From NCBI RefSeq assembly GCF_018555685.1, contig NZ_JAFLWW010000009.1, positions 124,001 to 188,000 of the forward strand: a stretch of DNA of 64,000 nt, read 5' to 3'. The position numbers and the translations under genes are program-made. Source of the DNA: Aminobacter anthyllidis (lineage in GTDB: Bacteria > Pseudomonadota > Alphaproteobacteria > Rhizobiales > Rhizobiaceae). This document shows, piece by piece, positions 47,470-55,816 of this stretch; the stretch's first letter is position 1; each line of letters starts with the position of its first letter. The notes below the pieces were generated by a model, which ran no database searches, was not told the DNA's origin, and saw only the letters and a program-made list of their open reading frames with translations.

Positions 47470-47717
47470 CGTTTGATCGGTCTCCGATTTCGCCGCGCTC
47501 GAAGCACTCAACTAACTGAGCTGTTTGACACTATGGCGACTGGGTTTCGTCACGACAAGGCGCGAAGCCGACGGGCACGGTTCGGGCGACGACACGGCGC
47601 AGCCATCACTTTTGCGCAAACGTGCCGCCCTTGTCCTTGTCCATCGAACGGCTGAGGCGCACAATCGACGGCTTGCGGTGCAAGAGGAGGCCTTTTCTCT
47701 GTTCGGAGGAAAGCCCC

Positions 47718-49157
47718 ATGAACGACCTGAACCTGACGACCCTTGACGGCGGGCTGGCGACCGTGAGCGCGCCCGTGCTCGATGCCTTCGCGGCAAGCCT
47801 GCGCGGCCAAGTGCTCAATGCCGGCGATGCCGGTTACGACGAGGCCCGCACCGTCTGGAACGCCATGATCGACCGACGCCCCGGCCTTGTCGTGCGTTGC
47901 ATCGGCGCCAGCGACGTCATCGCCGCGGTCAAGTTCGCGCGCGACAACAGGCTGCTCGTCTCCGTGCGCGGCGGCGGCCACAACATCGCCGGCAGCGCCG
48001 TGTGTGACGGCGGCCTGATGATCGATCTGTCCCAGATGAAGTCGGTGCGGGTCGACCGCGTGGCACGGCGCGCCTGGGTCGAGCCGGGCGCTATACTCGC
48101 CGATGTCGACAAGGAGACGCAGGCGTTTGGCCTTGCAGTGCCGACCGGCATCAACTCGACGACAGGCATTGCGGGGCTGACGCTGGGCGGCGGCTTCGGC
48201 TGGACGACACGCAAGCTCGGCTTGACCATCGACAACCTGCTGTCGGCGGATGTGGTGACGGCGGATGGCGAGCTGGTGCGGGCAAGCACCGCCGAGCATC
48301 CCGACCTGTTCTGGGCGATACGTGGCGGCGGCGGCAATTTCGGCGTCGTCACCGCCTTCGAGTTCAAGCTGCACAAGCTTGGCCCGCAGGTGCTGTCGGG
48401 GCTTGTCGTGCATCCGTTCGACGAGGCCAAGTCGGTGCTTCGGCAATATCGCGAGGCGCTCGAGGACGCGCCCGACGAACTGACCTGCTGGACCGTGATG
48501 CGGCAGGCGCCGCCGCTGCCGTTCCTGCCGGCGCAATGGCATGGCAAGGAGGTTCTGGTGCTGGCCATGTGCTGGTGCGGCGACCTCGAAGCTGGCGAGA
48601 AGGCGACGGCGGCCCTGCGCGGCATCGGCCAGCCGATCGTCGATGTCGTCGGGCCTAACCCGTTCACCGGCTGGCAGATGGCTTTCGATCCGCTGCTGCA
48701 GCCCGGCGCGCGCAACTACTGGAAGAGCCACGACTTCATCGAGTTGTCGGATACGACCATCGACATGCTCGACAACGCGGTCCGCGCCCTGCCGGGGCCC
48801 GAATGCGAAATCTTCGTCGGCCATGTCGGCGGCGCTGCCGGGCGGGTGGCGACGGATGCAACGGCCTTCCCGCAGCGCAGCTCGCATTTCGTCATGAACG
48901 TGCATGCGCGCTGGCGCGAGGCGTCGATGGACAAGACCTGCATCGGCTGGGCCCGCAACATCTACGAGGCGACCCGGCCGCAGGCTGTCGGCACCGCCTA
49001 CATCAACTTCATGCCGGCGGACGAGGCCGACCGCGTCGAGGCGGCCTATGGCGCCAACTATGCCCGCCTGCTCGAGGTGAAGCGCAAATACGACCCCGAG
49101 AACCTGTTCCGCATGAACCAGAACGTTCACGCCAAGAAGACGCGCAAGGCGGCCTGA
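47718..49157 (+). CDS. FAD-binding oxidoreductase, berberine-bridge-enzyme (BBE) family
   Basis: Flavoenzyme of 479 residues in the PCMH/BBE family. RGGGHNIAG near residue 91 supplies the flavin-linked His, and GLTLGGGFGW near residue 153 is the second flavin loop. The position usually holding the second flavin-linked Cys is not cysteine here, so attachment is probably single. The C-terminal BBE motif reads YDPENLFRMNQNV. GGAGGA precedes ATG 47718; upstream in-frame residues are low-complexity and rejected. Substrate unknown; the family oxidises sugars, alkaloids or cannabinoid-like compounds. Confidence 0.9.
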   Translation: MNDLNLTTLDGGLATVSAPVLDAFAASLRGQVLNAGDAGYDEARTVWNAMIDRRPGLVVRCIGASDVIAAVKFARDNRLLVSVRGGGHNIAGSAVCDGGLMIDLSQMKSVRVDRVARRAWVEPGAILADVDKETQAFGLAVPTGINSTTGIAGLTLGGGFGWTTRKLGLTIDNLLSADVVTADGELVRASTAEHPDLFWAIRGGGGNFGVVTAFEFKLHKLGPQVLSGLVVHPFDEAKSVLRQYREALEDAPDELTCWTVMRQAPPLPFLPAQWHGKEVLVLAMCWCGDLEAGEKATAALRGIGQPIVDVVGPNPFTGWQMAFDPLLQPGARNYWKSHDFIELSDTTIDMLDNAVRALPGPECEIFVGHVGGAAGRVATDATAFPQRSSHFVMNVHARWREASMDKTCIGWARNIYEATRPQAVGTAYINFMPADEADRVEAAYGANYARLLEVKRKYDPENLFRMNQNVHAKKTRKAA

Positions 49158-49164
49158 ATGCCTC

Positions 49165-49279
49165 TGCCTCTTGTGGGAGGGTCAGGGGTGGGGTGAACCC
49201 GGAGCAATACCGGGAGACTTGCTGCGAGCAACGCGAGGAACCCCCACCCTGTATCCCTCCCCACAAGGGGGAGGGAGGG
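49165..49279. repeat. G/C-rich intergenic inverted repeat, second copy
   Basis: Arms at about 49165-49194 and 49241-49279 are reverse complements around CCTCTTGTGGGAGGGT and CCCTCCCCACAAGGGGGA cores. It repeats the element at 5231-5364. It lies between the BBE-type gene and the ArsR operator. Confidence 0.65.
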
Positions 49280-49331
49280 CGTCGGCGTTGCGCCTGCCCA
49301 ACTTCAAACTTGACCGGCCTCTGCATTCTAT

Positions 49332-49347
49332 ATAACCTTTCAGTTAT
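49332..49347. promoter_or_regulatory. Candidate ArsR operator
   Basis: ATAAC-CTTTCA-GTTAT is a palindrome with 5-bp arms 19 bases upstream of the ArsR gene start, within an A/T-rich core promoter (49328-49350). ArsR/SRPBCC units often carry ATAAC-type operators. It would allow autorepression. Confidence 0.55.
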
Positions 49348-49366
49348 GGAATGAGAGAGCACCGCA

Positions 49367-49708
49367 ATGACGCCGTCCGAACGTCTCGACGCAACCTTCA
49401 CCGCACTGGCCGATCCGACACGCCGGGCGATCCTGGCGCGGCTGATGACGGGCGAGGTTTCGGTGATGGAGCTGGCCGAGCCCTTTGCCATGAGCCAGCC
49501 GGCGATTTCCAAACATCTCAAGGTGCTGGAGCGCGCCGGGCTGATCTCGCGCGGCCGCGACGCCCAGCGCAGGCCGTGCCGCATCGAGGGCGAGGCGCTG
49601 GCCGAAGCGACCGGCTGGCTCGACGAGTACCGCGAGGTCTGGGAGGGCAACTACAAGCGCCTGGACATGCTGCTCGCCGACCTGCAGGCGAACCAGGGCA
49701 AGGCCTGA
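49367..49708 (+). CDS. ArsR-family HTH regulator
   Basis: 113-residue winged-helix protein with FTALADPTRRAILARLMTGE near residue 11 and MSQPAISKHLKVLERAGLIS near residue 42. It lacks the cysteine-rich metal site of metal-sensing ArsR proteins. It is cotranscribed with an SRPBCC gene 26 bases downstream, a standard pairing in which the regulator represses the small ligand-binding protein. Confidence 0.92.
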   Translation: MTPSERLDATFTALADPTRRAILARLMTGEVSVMELAEPFAMSQPAISKHLKVLERAGLISRGRDAQRRPCRIEGEALAEATGWLDEYREVWEGNYKRLDMLLADLQANQGKA

Positions 49709-49734
49709 GACGCGGACCGAGGTGAGGAACGACG

Positions 49735-50223
49735 ATGAGCCACAGGCTGGAAGTGACCACGCCGAGCGACCGCGAAATCGCCATGACGCGTGTCTTCGAC
49801 GCACCGCGCGACCTGGTTTTCGACTGCTGGACGATCCCGGCGCTGCTGAAGCGTTGGATGACCGGGCCTGATGGCTGGTCGTTCGCCGTCTGCACCATCG
49901 ACCTGCGCGTTGGTGGCAAATACCGCTTCGTCTGGCGCCACGACGACGGCCGCGACATGGGCATGACCGGAACCTATCGCGAGATCGTCAGGCCGGAAAG
50001 GATCGTCAGCGTCGAACTGTTCGACATGGACTGGACCGACGGCGAGGCCCGTTCCACGCTGGTGCTGACGGAAAAGGATGGCCGCACGATTTCGGTCAAC
50101 ACCGTGCTCTACAGCTCGCGCGAAGCGCGGGACGGCGCGGTCGCCATTGGCATGGCCAAGGGCGTCGAGGCCGGATACGACAGGCTCGACGGCGTGCTGG
50201 CCGAACAGGTGGCGGCGAGGTAG
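49735..50223 (+). CDS. SRPBCC (AHSA1-like) small protein
   Basis: 162-residue START/AHSA1-like protein with RVFDAPRDLVFDCWTIPALLKRWM near residue 19 and SRE-containing AMAKGVEAGYDRLDGVLAE at the end. These domains bind hydrophobic ligands or chaperones; the ligand here is unknown. ATG 49735, after the ArsR stop. Confidence 0.9.
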   Translation: MSHRLEVTTPSDREIAMTRVFDAPRDLVFDCWTIPALLKRWMTGPDGWSFAVCTIDLRVGGKYRFVWRHDDGRDMGMTGTYREIVRPERIVSVELFDMDWTDGEARSTLVLTEKDGRTISVNTVLYSSREARDGAVAIGMAKGVEAGYDRLDGVLAEQVAAR

Positions 50224-50295
50224 TTCGGAGCAGCCAGGAGGTTCGTCAGTCGGCTGGTTCAGCCTTCGACAGGCTCAGGATGAGGGGCGTGCCGC

Positions 50296-50610
50296 TCAGC
50301 GGCAGACGCGTCGGGAGATGTTGCCGAACATCTCTATCTGGCAGTGCGACTTCATCACAGGCACTTCGAGCCGCTGGACCTGCGGCACCACGATCTGGCG
50401 ATCCTGTTCGCGCTGCCGCTGTTGTTCGGCCTGGAAGGCGCGGCGGTTCTGCTGGGCCTGCAGGATCTGCAGCTCGTTGATCCGGCCCTCGCGGGCAAGC
50501 TGGTTGCGGTCGGGCTGGCCGGGCAGATCGATGGCATGAGCCTGCATCGCGCCGGCAAGCAGCACGCCCGCCACGATCAAAGCCCGTTTCGATCTCGCCA
50601 TCTTCATCAT
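50296..50610 (-). CDS. Small secreted glutamine-rich protein
   Basis: 104 residues with a signal peptide (MMKMARSKRALIVAGVLLAGAMQAHA, cut after AHA) followed by a glutamine- and arginine-rich helical region (LQILQAQQNRRAFQAEQQRQ) and two late cysteines, likely a disulfide. GGGAAG precedes ATG 50610. No recognised domain; probably periplasmic. It is convergent with the SRPBCC gene. Confidence 0.65.
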   Translation of the reverse strand: MMKMARSKRALIVAGVLLAGAMQAHAIDLPGQPDRNQLAREGRINELQILQAQQNRRAFQAEQQRQREQDRQIVVPQVQRLEVPVMKSHCQIEMFGNISRRVCR

Positions 50611-50677
50611 CAGCAACTTCCCGCGCGAAAGCCCGCACCTTGCGAAGGTAGTGCTCATATCCGCCGAAACAATGGCG

Positions 50678-51580
50678 TCAGCCAACACGCGTTTTGTCGG
50701 CGAGGAAATCGATGAAGGCGCGGATGCGCGCGGCGAGATGGCCGTGGCCGGCGAAGACAGCATGGATCATCTCGATGTCCTCGGGATTGTAGGCTTCGAG
50801 CACCGGCACCAGCGTGCCGGAATCGATGTCGGCCTGGACCTGGAAACGACCGCTGCGGATCAGGCCGACGCCATCGAGGCAGAGCCGGCGCAGGCTCGGG
50901 CCGTTGTTGGCGAGCAGGTTGCCGCCGATACGCTGGGTGAAGGTCTCGCCGCTCTCCGGATTGCGAAAAATCCATTCGTCGCGGTTGCGCAGGAAATTGA
51001 AGCGCAGGCAATTGTGGCCGGCGAGATCGGCCGGCCTTTCGGGCACGCCGTGTTTTTCCAGATAGGCGGGCGAGGCGACGACGACGCGGCGGATTTCCAG
51101 GATCTTGCGCGCCTTGAGCGATGAGTCCCGCAGCTTGCCGGAACGGATGGCGACGTCGGCCCGCTCTTCGTAAAGGTCGATGACGCTGTCGGTGAGTGAC
51201 AGGTCTAGCTCGACCTCGGGGTAAAGTGCCAGGAACTCGGCCATGTGTGGCACCACATGGCTGGCGCCGAAGGCAACCGAGGCGCTGACCCGCAGCAGGC
51301 CGCGCGGCACCGCATTGGCACGGCCGGCGACAATGCGCTCGGCCTCCTCGATCTCGCCGAGTATGCGGCTTGCGCGCTCGAGATAGACCTCGCCTTCCGG
51401 CGTCAGCTGCAGGCTGCGCGTCGAGCGCACGACGAGGCGGGTGCCCAGCCTGTCCTCGATGCGTGTGATCAGCTTGCTGACCGCCGACGGCGAGAGGCCG
51501 AGCTGCCGGCCAGCGGCGGAGAAGCTCTTGAGCGAGACGGCCCGGACGAAGACCTCCATCTCACCGGCGCGATTGTCCAT
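50678..51580 (-). CDS. LysR-family transcriptional regulator
   Basis: 300 residues. The N-terminal winged helix (VRAVSLKSFSAAGRQLGLSP, then KLITRIEDRLGTRLVVRSTR) precedes a LysR substrate domain with SVAFGASHVVPHMAEFLALYP near residue 104. ATG 51580 is fixed by MDNRAGEMEVFVRAVSLKSF. It is divergent from an MFS transporter and probably controls it; a 17-bp palindrome lies in its leader. Confidence 0.9.
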   Translation of the reverse strand: MDNRAGEMEVFVRAVSLKSFSAAGRQLGLSPSAVSKLITRIEDRLGTRLVVRSTRSLQLTPEGEVYLERASRILGEIEEAERIVAGRANAVPRGLLRVSASVAFGASHVVPHMAEFLALYPEVELDLSLTDSVIDLYEERADVAIRSGKLRDSSLKARKILEIRRVVVASPAYLEKHGVPERPADLAGHNCLRFNFLRNRDEWIFRNPESGETFTQRIGGNLLANNGPSLRRLCLDGVGLIRSGRFQVQADIDSGTLVPVLEAYNPEDIEMIHAVFAGHGHLAARIRAFIDFLADKTRVG

Positions 51581-51591
51581 GTCTGGGCCTC

Positions 51592-51608
51592 TGTGAATCA
51601 AATTCACA
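51592..51608. promoter_or_regulatory. LysR-type operator candidate in the lysR-MFS divergent region
   Basis: TGTGAAT-CAA-ATTCACA is a perfect palindrome with 7-bp arms, 12 bases upstream of the lysR start and 129 bases upstream of the MFS start. It contains the T-N11-A pattern of LysR sites. Confidence 0.6.
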
Positions 51609-51736
51609 AGCATTGGTCCATCACTGCGGATTATTGCGCAAGTCCCCTCACCCCATATTGCGAAGATCATCAACACGGCGGTCCAAGGCCGCCCCCAGAA
51701 ATCCGCCCGCGACCAGCGGATGGAAACGGTGCTGTC

Positions 51737-52918
51737 ATGCCTCTTACCATTTTCGCGCTCACCATCGCGGCCTACGCCATCGGAACAACGGAGTTCGTCA
51801 TCGTCGGGCTGTTGCCGACGGTGGCCAAGGATCTTCAAATCACGCTGCCGCTCGCCGGCCTGATCGTCAGCGTCTACGCGCTGGGCGTCACCTTCGGCGC
51901 GCCGGTGCTGACAGCGCTCACCGGCCGGATCGAGCGTAAGCCGCTGCTGCTCGGGCTGATGGCGCTGTTCGTCGTTGGCAACGTGGCGGCAGCGCTGAGC
52001 CACAGCTACGAACTGCTGCTGGTCGCGCGCGTGTTGTCGGCCTTCGCGCACGGAGTGTTCTTCTCGGTCGGAGCGACGATCGCCGCCGATCTCGTGCCGG
52101 AAAACCGCCGTGCCTCGGCAATTGCCATGATGTTCATGGGCCTGACGGTGGCGATCGTCACCGGCGTGCCGCTCGGCACCTTCATCGGCCAGACCTTCGG
52201 CTGGCGCGCCACATTCTGGGGTGTGTCACTGCTCGGCGTCATCGCCTTCGCCGGCATCGCCGCCCTGCTGCCTTCGACCCTGAACAAGGCAGCACCTTCT
52301 AGCCTGCTCGACCAGGTCCGGGTGCTGGGCTCCGGCCGGTTGCTTCTGGTGTTCGCGATGACGGCGCTCGGCTATGGCGGCACCTTCGTCACCTTCACCT
52401 ATCTTGCCTCGATCCTCGAACAGGTCACCGGTTTCCAGGCCTCGAGCGTCAGCCTGATCCTGGTGCTCTACGGCCTGGCGATTGCCATCGGCAACATCGC
52501 CGGCGGCCGCATCGCCGACCGCAACCCGGTGAAGGCACTGACGGTACTGTTTGCGCTGCAGGCCGCCGTGCTGGTGCTGTTTTCGTTCACCGCCGTATCG
52601 CCTATGTGGACGCTGGTGACGCTTGCCGGGCTTGGCTTCCTGTCCTTTGCCAATGTTCCGGGCCTGCAGCTTTATGTCGTGCAGCTGGCCAGGGAGCATC
52701 GGCCGGGCGCAGTCGACGTCGCCTCGGCGCTGAACATCGCCTCCTTCAATCTCGGCATCGCACTGGGCGCGTGGATCGGCGGCATGGTTGTCGCCTCGCC
52801 GCTCGGCCTTGGCGCCACGCCATGGGTGGGTGCCGTACTGGTGGCAGGGGCGTTTGTCCTGACCGTATGGAGCGGCGCACGGGACCGGCGCCAGGAACCG
52901 CTGTGCCAGCCGGCTTAG
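51737..52918 (+). CDS. MFS transporter (drug/sugar efflux, YdhP/AraJ type)
   Basis: Twelve-helix major-facilitator exporter of 393 residues. ALTIAAYAIGTTEFVIVGLLP near residue 6 and ARVLSAFAHGVFFSVGATIAADLVP near residue 97 are typical of the DHA1 drug/sugar efflux group. The LysR regulator is divergent and an aldo-keto reductase gene follows in the same direction 95 bases downstream. The pair recalls LysR-controlled stress or export units. Confidence 0.9.
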   Translation: MPLTIFALTIAAYAIGTTEFVIVGLLPTVAKDLQITLPLAGLIVSVYALGVTFGAPVLTALTGRIERKPLLLGLMALFVVGNVAAALSHSYELLLVARVLSAFAHGVFFSVGATIAADLVPENRRASAIAMMFMGLTVAIVTGVPLGTFIGQTFGWRATFWGVSLLGVIAFAGIAALLPSTLNKAAPSSLLDQVRVLGSGRLLLVFAMTALGYGGTFVTFTYLASILEQVTGFQASSVSLILVLYGLAIAIGNIAGGRIADRNPVKALTVLFALQAAVLVLFSFTAVSPMWTLVTLAGLGFLSFANVPGLQLYVVQLAREHRPGAVDVASALNIASFNLGIALGAWIGGMVVASPLGLGATPWVGAVLVAGAFVLTVWSGARDRRQEPLCQPA

Positions 52919-53013
52919 AATGATTGACCGGCATTACTCCCGACCTACCTAAAGGGCGGAGCCATCCGCCCGAATTTCCTCCCCGCCCCCGATTTCCCCT
53001 CAAGGAGACCATC

Positions 53014-53847
53014 ATGAAATACGTTACCGTCAATGGCGCGACAATTCCTGCCCTGGGCTTCGGCACCTTCCGCATGCCAGGCGCAGAGGTTCTGAAAGTG
53101 GTGCCCGAGGCAATCAGGCAAGGCTTCCGCCACATCGACACCGCCCAGATCTACGGCAACGAGGCCGAAGTCGGCCAGGCCATCGCCAGCTCTGGCGTGG
53201 CCCGCACGGACATCTTCCTGACCACCAAGGTCTGGGTCGACAAATACCAGCGTGATGCCTTCGTGAAGTCGGTCGACGACAGCCTGAAGAAGCTTCGCAC
53301 CGACCATGTCGACCTGCTGCTGCTGCATTGGCCGAACGACGCGGTATCGCTGGCCGAGCAGATCGGCGCGCTGAACGAGGTCAGGAATGCCGGCAAGGTG
53401 CGCCACATCGGCGTCAGCAACTTCAACACGACGCTGATGGCCGAGGCAGTGAAGCTGAGCGACGCGCCGCTGGTGACCAACCAGGTCGAGTATCACCCCT
53501 ATCTCGACCAGACTGCGGTGCTCGAAGCGGCGCGCAAGGCCGGAATGTCTGTTACCGCCTACTATGCCATGGCCGACGGCAAGGTGATTTCCGATCCCGT
53601 TCTGAAGCAGATCGGCACCAGCCACGGCAAGACGGCGGCACAGGTGGTGCTGCGCTGGCTGGTGCAGCAGGACGGTGTCGTGACCCTGACCAAGACGGCG
53701 ACGCTGTCGCGCTTGCCCGAGAACTTCGACATCTTCGACTTCGAGCTTTCGACAGACGAGATGGCGGCGATCCATGCCTTGGCTGCTCCGGGCGGACGCA
53801 TCGTCAGCCCCGGCGGGCGGGCCCCAGTGTGGGACAAAGCCGCCTGA
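53014..53847 (+). CDS. Aldo-keto reductase
   Basis: NADPH-dependent TIM-barrel reductase of 277 residues. GFGTFRMPGAEV near residue 15, HIDTAQIYGNEAEVG with the catalytic Asp44 and Tyr49 near residue 42, TKVWVDK near residue 70 with the catalytic Lys, LLLLHWPND near residue 102 with His. VRHIGVSNFN near residue 131 completes the family pattern. Similar to 2,5-diketo-D-gluconate reductases and small-aldehyde reductases. AAGGAGA precedes ATG 53014; the upstream frame is not used. Confidence 0.93.
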   Translation: MKYVTVNGATIPALGFGTFRMPGAEVLKVVPEAIRQGFRHIDTAQIYGNEAEVGQAIASSGVARTDIFLTTKVWVDKYQRDAFVKSVDDSLKKLRTDHVDLLLLHWPNDAVSLAEQIGALNEVRNAGKVRHIGVSNFNTTLMAEAVKLSDAPLVTNQVEYHPYLDQTAVLEAARKAGMSVTAYYAMADGKVISDPVLKQIGTSHGKTAAQVVLRWLVQQDGVVTLTKTATLSRLPENFDIFDFELSTDEMAAIHALAAPGGRIVSPGGRAPVWDKAA

Positions 53848-53858
53848 ACCCCGCTTCC

Positions 53859-53883
53859 GGCGCGCCCTCATTGACGGCGCGCC
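53859..53883 (+). terminator. Terminator-like hairpin after the aldo-keto reductase gene
   Basis: GGCGCGCC (53859-53866) and GGCGCGCC (53876-53883) pair with a 9-base loop, followed by a pyrimidine-rich tail without a pure T-run. It follows the aldo-keto reductase stop by 12 bases. Confidence 0.55.
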
Positions 53884-54057
53884 TGCTTCTTCCTATCTGA
53901 GGGCGGTCAAGGGCGGGGAGCCCCTGCCGCCCGCAGCCGAAAGGCACGGTGAAGCTTCCCTTCAAATATTCGTTTCCCTGTCGATGCGACGGCCGAAGCG
54001 GCAATGCGGGCTCCCGACTTTCACCACGCCGTTCGCGCATCGCGAAGGAGCGAAACC

Positions 54058-54498
54058 ATGACCACAGGTCAAGACTACAAAACCAATGCCCGCAGGCTGC
54101 GCGACGCGCTCGCTAGCGAAGGCATCGCCATCAGCCACGCCAAGGCGCTTGAACTCGTCGCCCGCCAGGAAGGCGCGCGCGACTGGAACACGCTGGCCGC
54201 GCGTCCCAACGACACCAAGGTCGAAGAGGCCGCCGGTGGCGTACCCTTTGCCGTCGGAGAGACGGTGTCTGGTACCTTCAACGGCAACCCGGCCAAGGGA
54301 CGCGTCATCGGCCTCGAGGAGACGATCAAGCCGGATCTCTGGCGCGTTACCGTCGCCTTCAACCCGCCGGTGGACGTGTCGACGTCGAAGCTGTTTTCGT
54401 CTGAACGCCGCCGCATCCAGATGGTGGTCGGCGCCGACGGCCGTTCGCGCCGGCTGACCGGCACCGAAACAGGCGTGATGGCGCTCAACCGCGCCTGA
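54058..54498 (+). CDS. Small conserved protein related to the glyoxalase-superfamily/toxin-neighbour group
   Basis: 146 residues. The first 50 residues, QDYKTNARRLRDALASEGIA then SHAKALELVARQEGARDWNTLAA, match the N-terminal region annotated as glyoxalase-superfamily protein in many rhizobia. Residues about 65-145 form an unassigned domain (VSGTFNGNPAKGRVIGLEE and onwards). AAGGAG precedes ATG 54058. Function is not known; the link to glyoxalase is by annotation similarity only. Confidence 0.65.
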   Translation: MTTGQDYKTNARRLRDALASEGIAISHAKALELVARQEGARDWNTLAARPNDTKVEEAAGGVPFAVGETVSGTFNGNPAKGRVIGLEETIKPDLWRVTVAFNPPVDVSTSKLFSSERRRIQMVVGADGRSRRLTGTETGVMALNRA

Positions 54499-54522
54499 CA
54501 CGCGCGCACTTTCCGCATCAAG

Positions 54523-54560
54523 CGGCCGTGGATCGTCGAAGCGATCCGCGGCCGTTTTCG
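54523..54560 (+). terminator. Intrinsic terminator
   Basis: A long stem CGGCCGTGGATCG/CGATCCGCGGCCG (one G-T wobble) with a short loop is followed by TTTTCGTTTT. It closes the 54058-54498 gene. Confidence 0.8.
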
Positions 54561-54942
54561 TTTTGGGCCGGGCCTCCACGCCCCTCACCTAGGCACCGCA
54601 CCAACAACCATCTGGACGAATTTAAATGCATATGCAAATATCTAACTGAGGAGGACGGAGGAGGCGCCAGGGTAGCATCGAGACTTTCGCGCTCGCGCAT
54701 CGGCAACGATGGCGTGCACGGAATACTTGCCCGGAACCCTCGTACGTAACCTAAACAAGGCATAGTTCGCCAAATTTGGTGGTAGCCAGGACGGCGCGCC
54801 ACAGAATTCGCGATTGTGCCGGGGACGGATAGGATCCGCCACTAGCCATATGCCCATGCATACTTACACGCTTGAAGCAGCGACATGCGACCGACAACTA
54901 CGTCGCCTGTCATCGTCAAATCGATCAAAGGGAGGAAGAAAA
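54561..54942 (+). other. Gene-free, partly A/T-rich regulatory region before the amino-acid binding protein
   Basis: No gene is seen on either strand. An A/T-rich patch at about 54618-54646 contains the palindrome TGCATATGCA (54627-54636). A second palindrome, CCAAATTTGG, lies at 54770-54779. They are candidate operator and promoter elements for the downstream transport unit. A GGGAGGAAG ribosome site ends the stretch. Confidence 0.4.
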
Positions 54943-55737
54943 TTGACATTCTCTAAACTAGCGGCCGGCATGGCCATGGCATTTGCCCTCGCGCTGTCGG
55001 CACCGGCCAGCGCCCAGGAAAAGCTCGTCGTCGGCGCCTACCCGGCCAATCCGCCGTGGGAGTTCAAGACCGAGAGCGGCAGCTTCGAAGGTTTCGAGAT
55101 CGATGTCGCGACAGAAGTGGCCAAGCGCCTCGGCCGGCCTGTCGAATTCCAGGACATGGGTTTCCAGGCACTGTTTGCCGCATCGAGTTCCGGCCGCATC
55201 GACTTCGCCGTGTCGTCGATCTCGGTCAACAACGAGCGCCTGCAGAACCAGTCGTTCACGCAGCCCTATTATGATGGCGACGGCACGGTCATCGGGCGCG
55301 AGGCGTCGACGATCACGGGGCTCGACGGGCTCAAGGGCAAGGTCATCGGCGTCGTCGCCGGCACGACAGGCGAAGCCTGGGCCAAGGAAAACACCGAGAA
55401 GCTCGGCTTGGCCGAAGTGCGCAGCTACAACGCCCAGCAGGATCTGCTGCTCGACATCCAGGCCCAGCGCGTCGATGGCGGCGCAGGCGAGCTCGCCGGC
55501 TTCCAGTACGCCATGACCAAGACGCCGGGCTTCAAGGTGCTGGTCCGCATTCCGACCGGCGAGCGCTTCGCCATGATGGCGCGCAAGGACCATCCTGCCA
55601 TCGTTGCCGCCAACGACGCCGTGTCGGCTATGAAAGCCGACGGAACGATGGCCACGATCCACAAGAAGTGGTTCGGCGTGGAACCGGACGCTGGCACCAG
55701 CACGACCACCGCGATGCCGCTGCCCAAGGCCGAGTGA
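54943..55737 (+). CDS. Amino-acid-type ABC transporter substrate-binding protein (family 3)
   Basis: Periplasmic binding protein of 264 residues. A TTG start at 54943 is chosen: GGGAGGAAG lies just before it and it opens a signal peptide (LTFSKLAAGMAMAFALALSAPASAQ), cut after ASA. The family-3 features are PPWEFKTESGSFEGFEIDVATEVAKRLG near residue 40, NERLQNQSFTQPYY near residue 95 and GKVIGVVAGTTGEAW near 130. It likely binds a polar amino acid or related compound. A hairpin separates it from the permease gene. Confidence 0.9.
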   Translation: MTFSKLAAGMAMAFALALSAPASAQEKLVVGAYPANPPWEFKTESGSFEGFEIDVATEVAKRLGRPVEFQDMGFQALFAASSSGRIDFAVSSISVNNERLQNQSFTQPYYDGDGTVIGREASTITGLDGLKGKVIGVVAGTTGEAWAKENTEKLGLAEVRSYNAQQDLLLDIQAQRVDGGAGELAGFQYAMTKTPGFKVLVRIPTGERFAMMARKDHPAIVAANDAVSAMKADGTMATIHKKWFGVEPDAGTSTTTAMPLPKAE

Positions 55738-55768
55738 GCCGACGGCTCCACCCGCAAACCGCTGAAAC

Positions 55769-55798
55769 GACGCTGCGGCCGGCCAAGGCCGCGGCGTC
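55769..55798 (+). promoter_or_regulatory. Hairpin between the binding-protein and permease genes
   Basis: GACGCTGCGGCC (55769-55780) and GGCCGCGGCGTC pair with one G-T mismatch around a six-base loop. It probably reduces permease expression relative to the binding protein. No T-run follows. Confidence 0.5.
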
Positions 55799-55816
55799 CT
55801 GCTCCCGGACCCCGCC

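Noticed and set aside
46120-47655. Plus-strand open frame of about 511 codons opposite the outer-membrane barrel gene
   Set aside because: No ribosome site or domain; the barrel protein on the minus strand has signal peptide-like and C-terminal features.
47550-49130. Minus-strand open frame of about 526 codons opposite the BBE-type oxidase gene
   Set aside because: The plus-strand protein has a full flavin-binding signature; the opposite frame does not.
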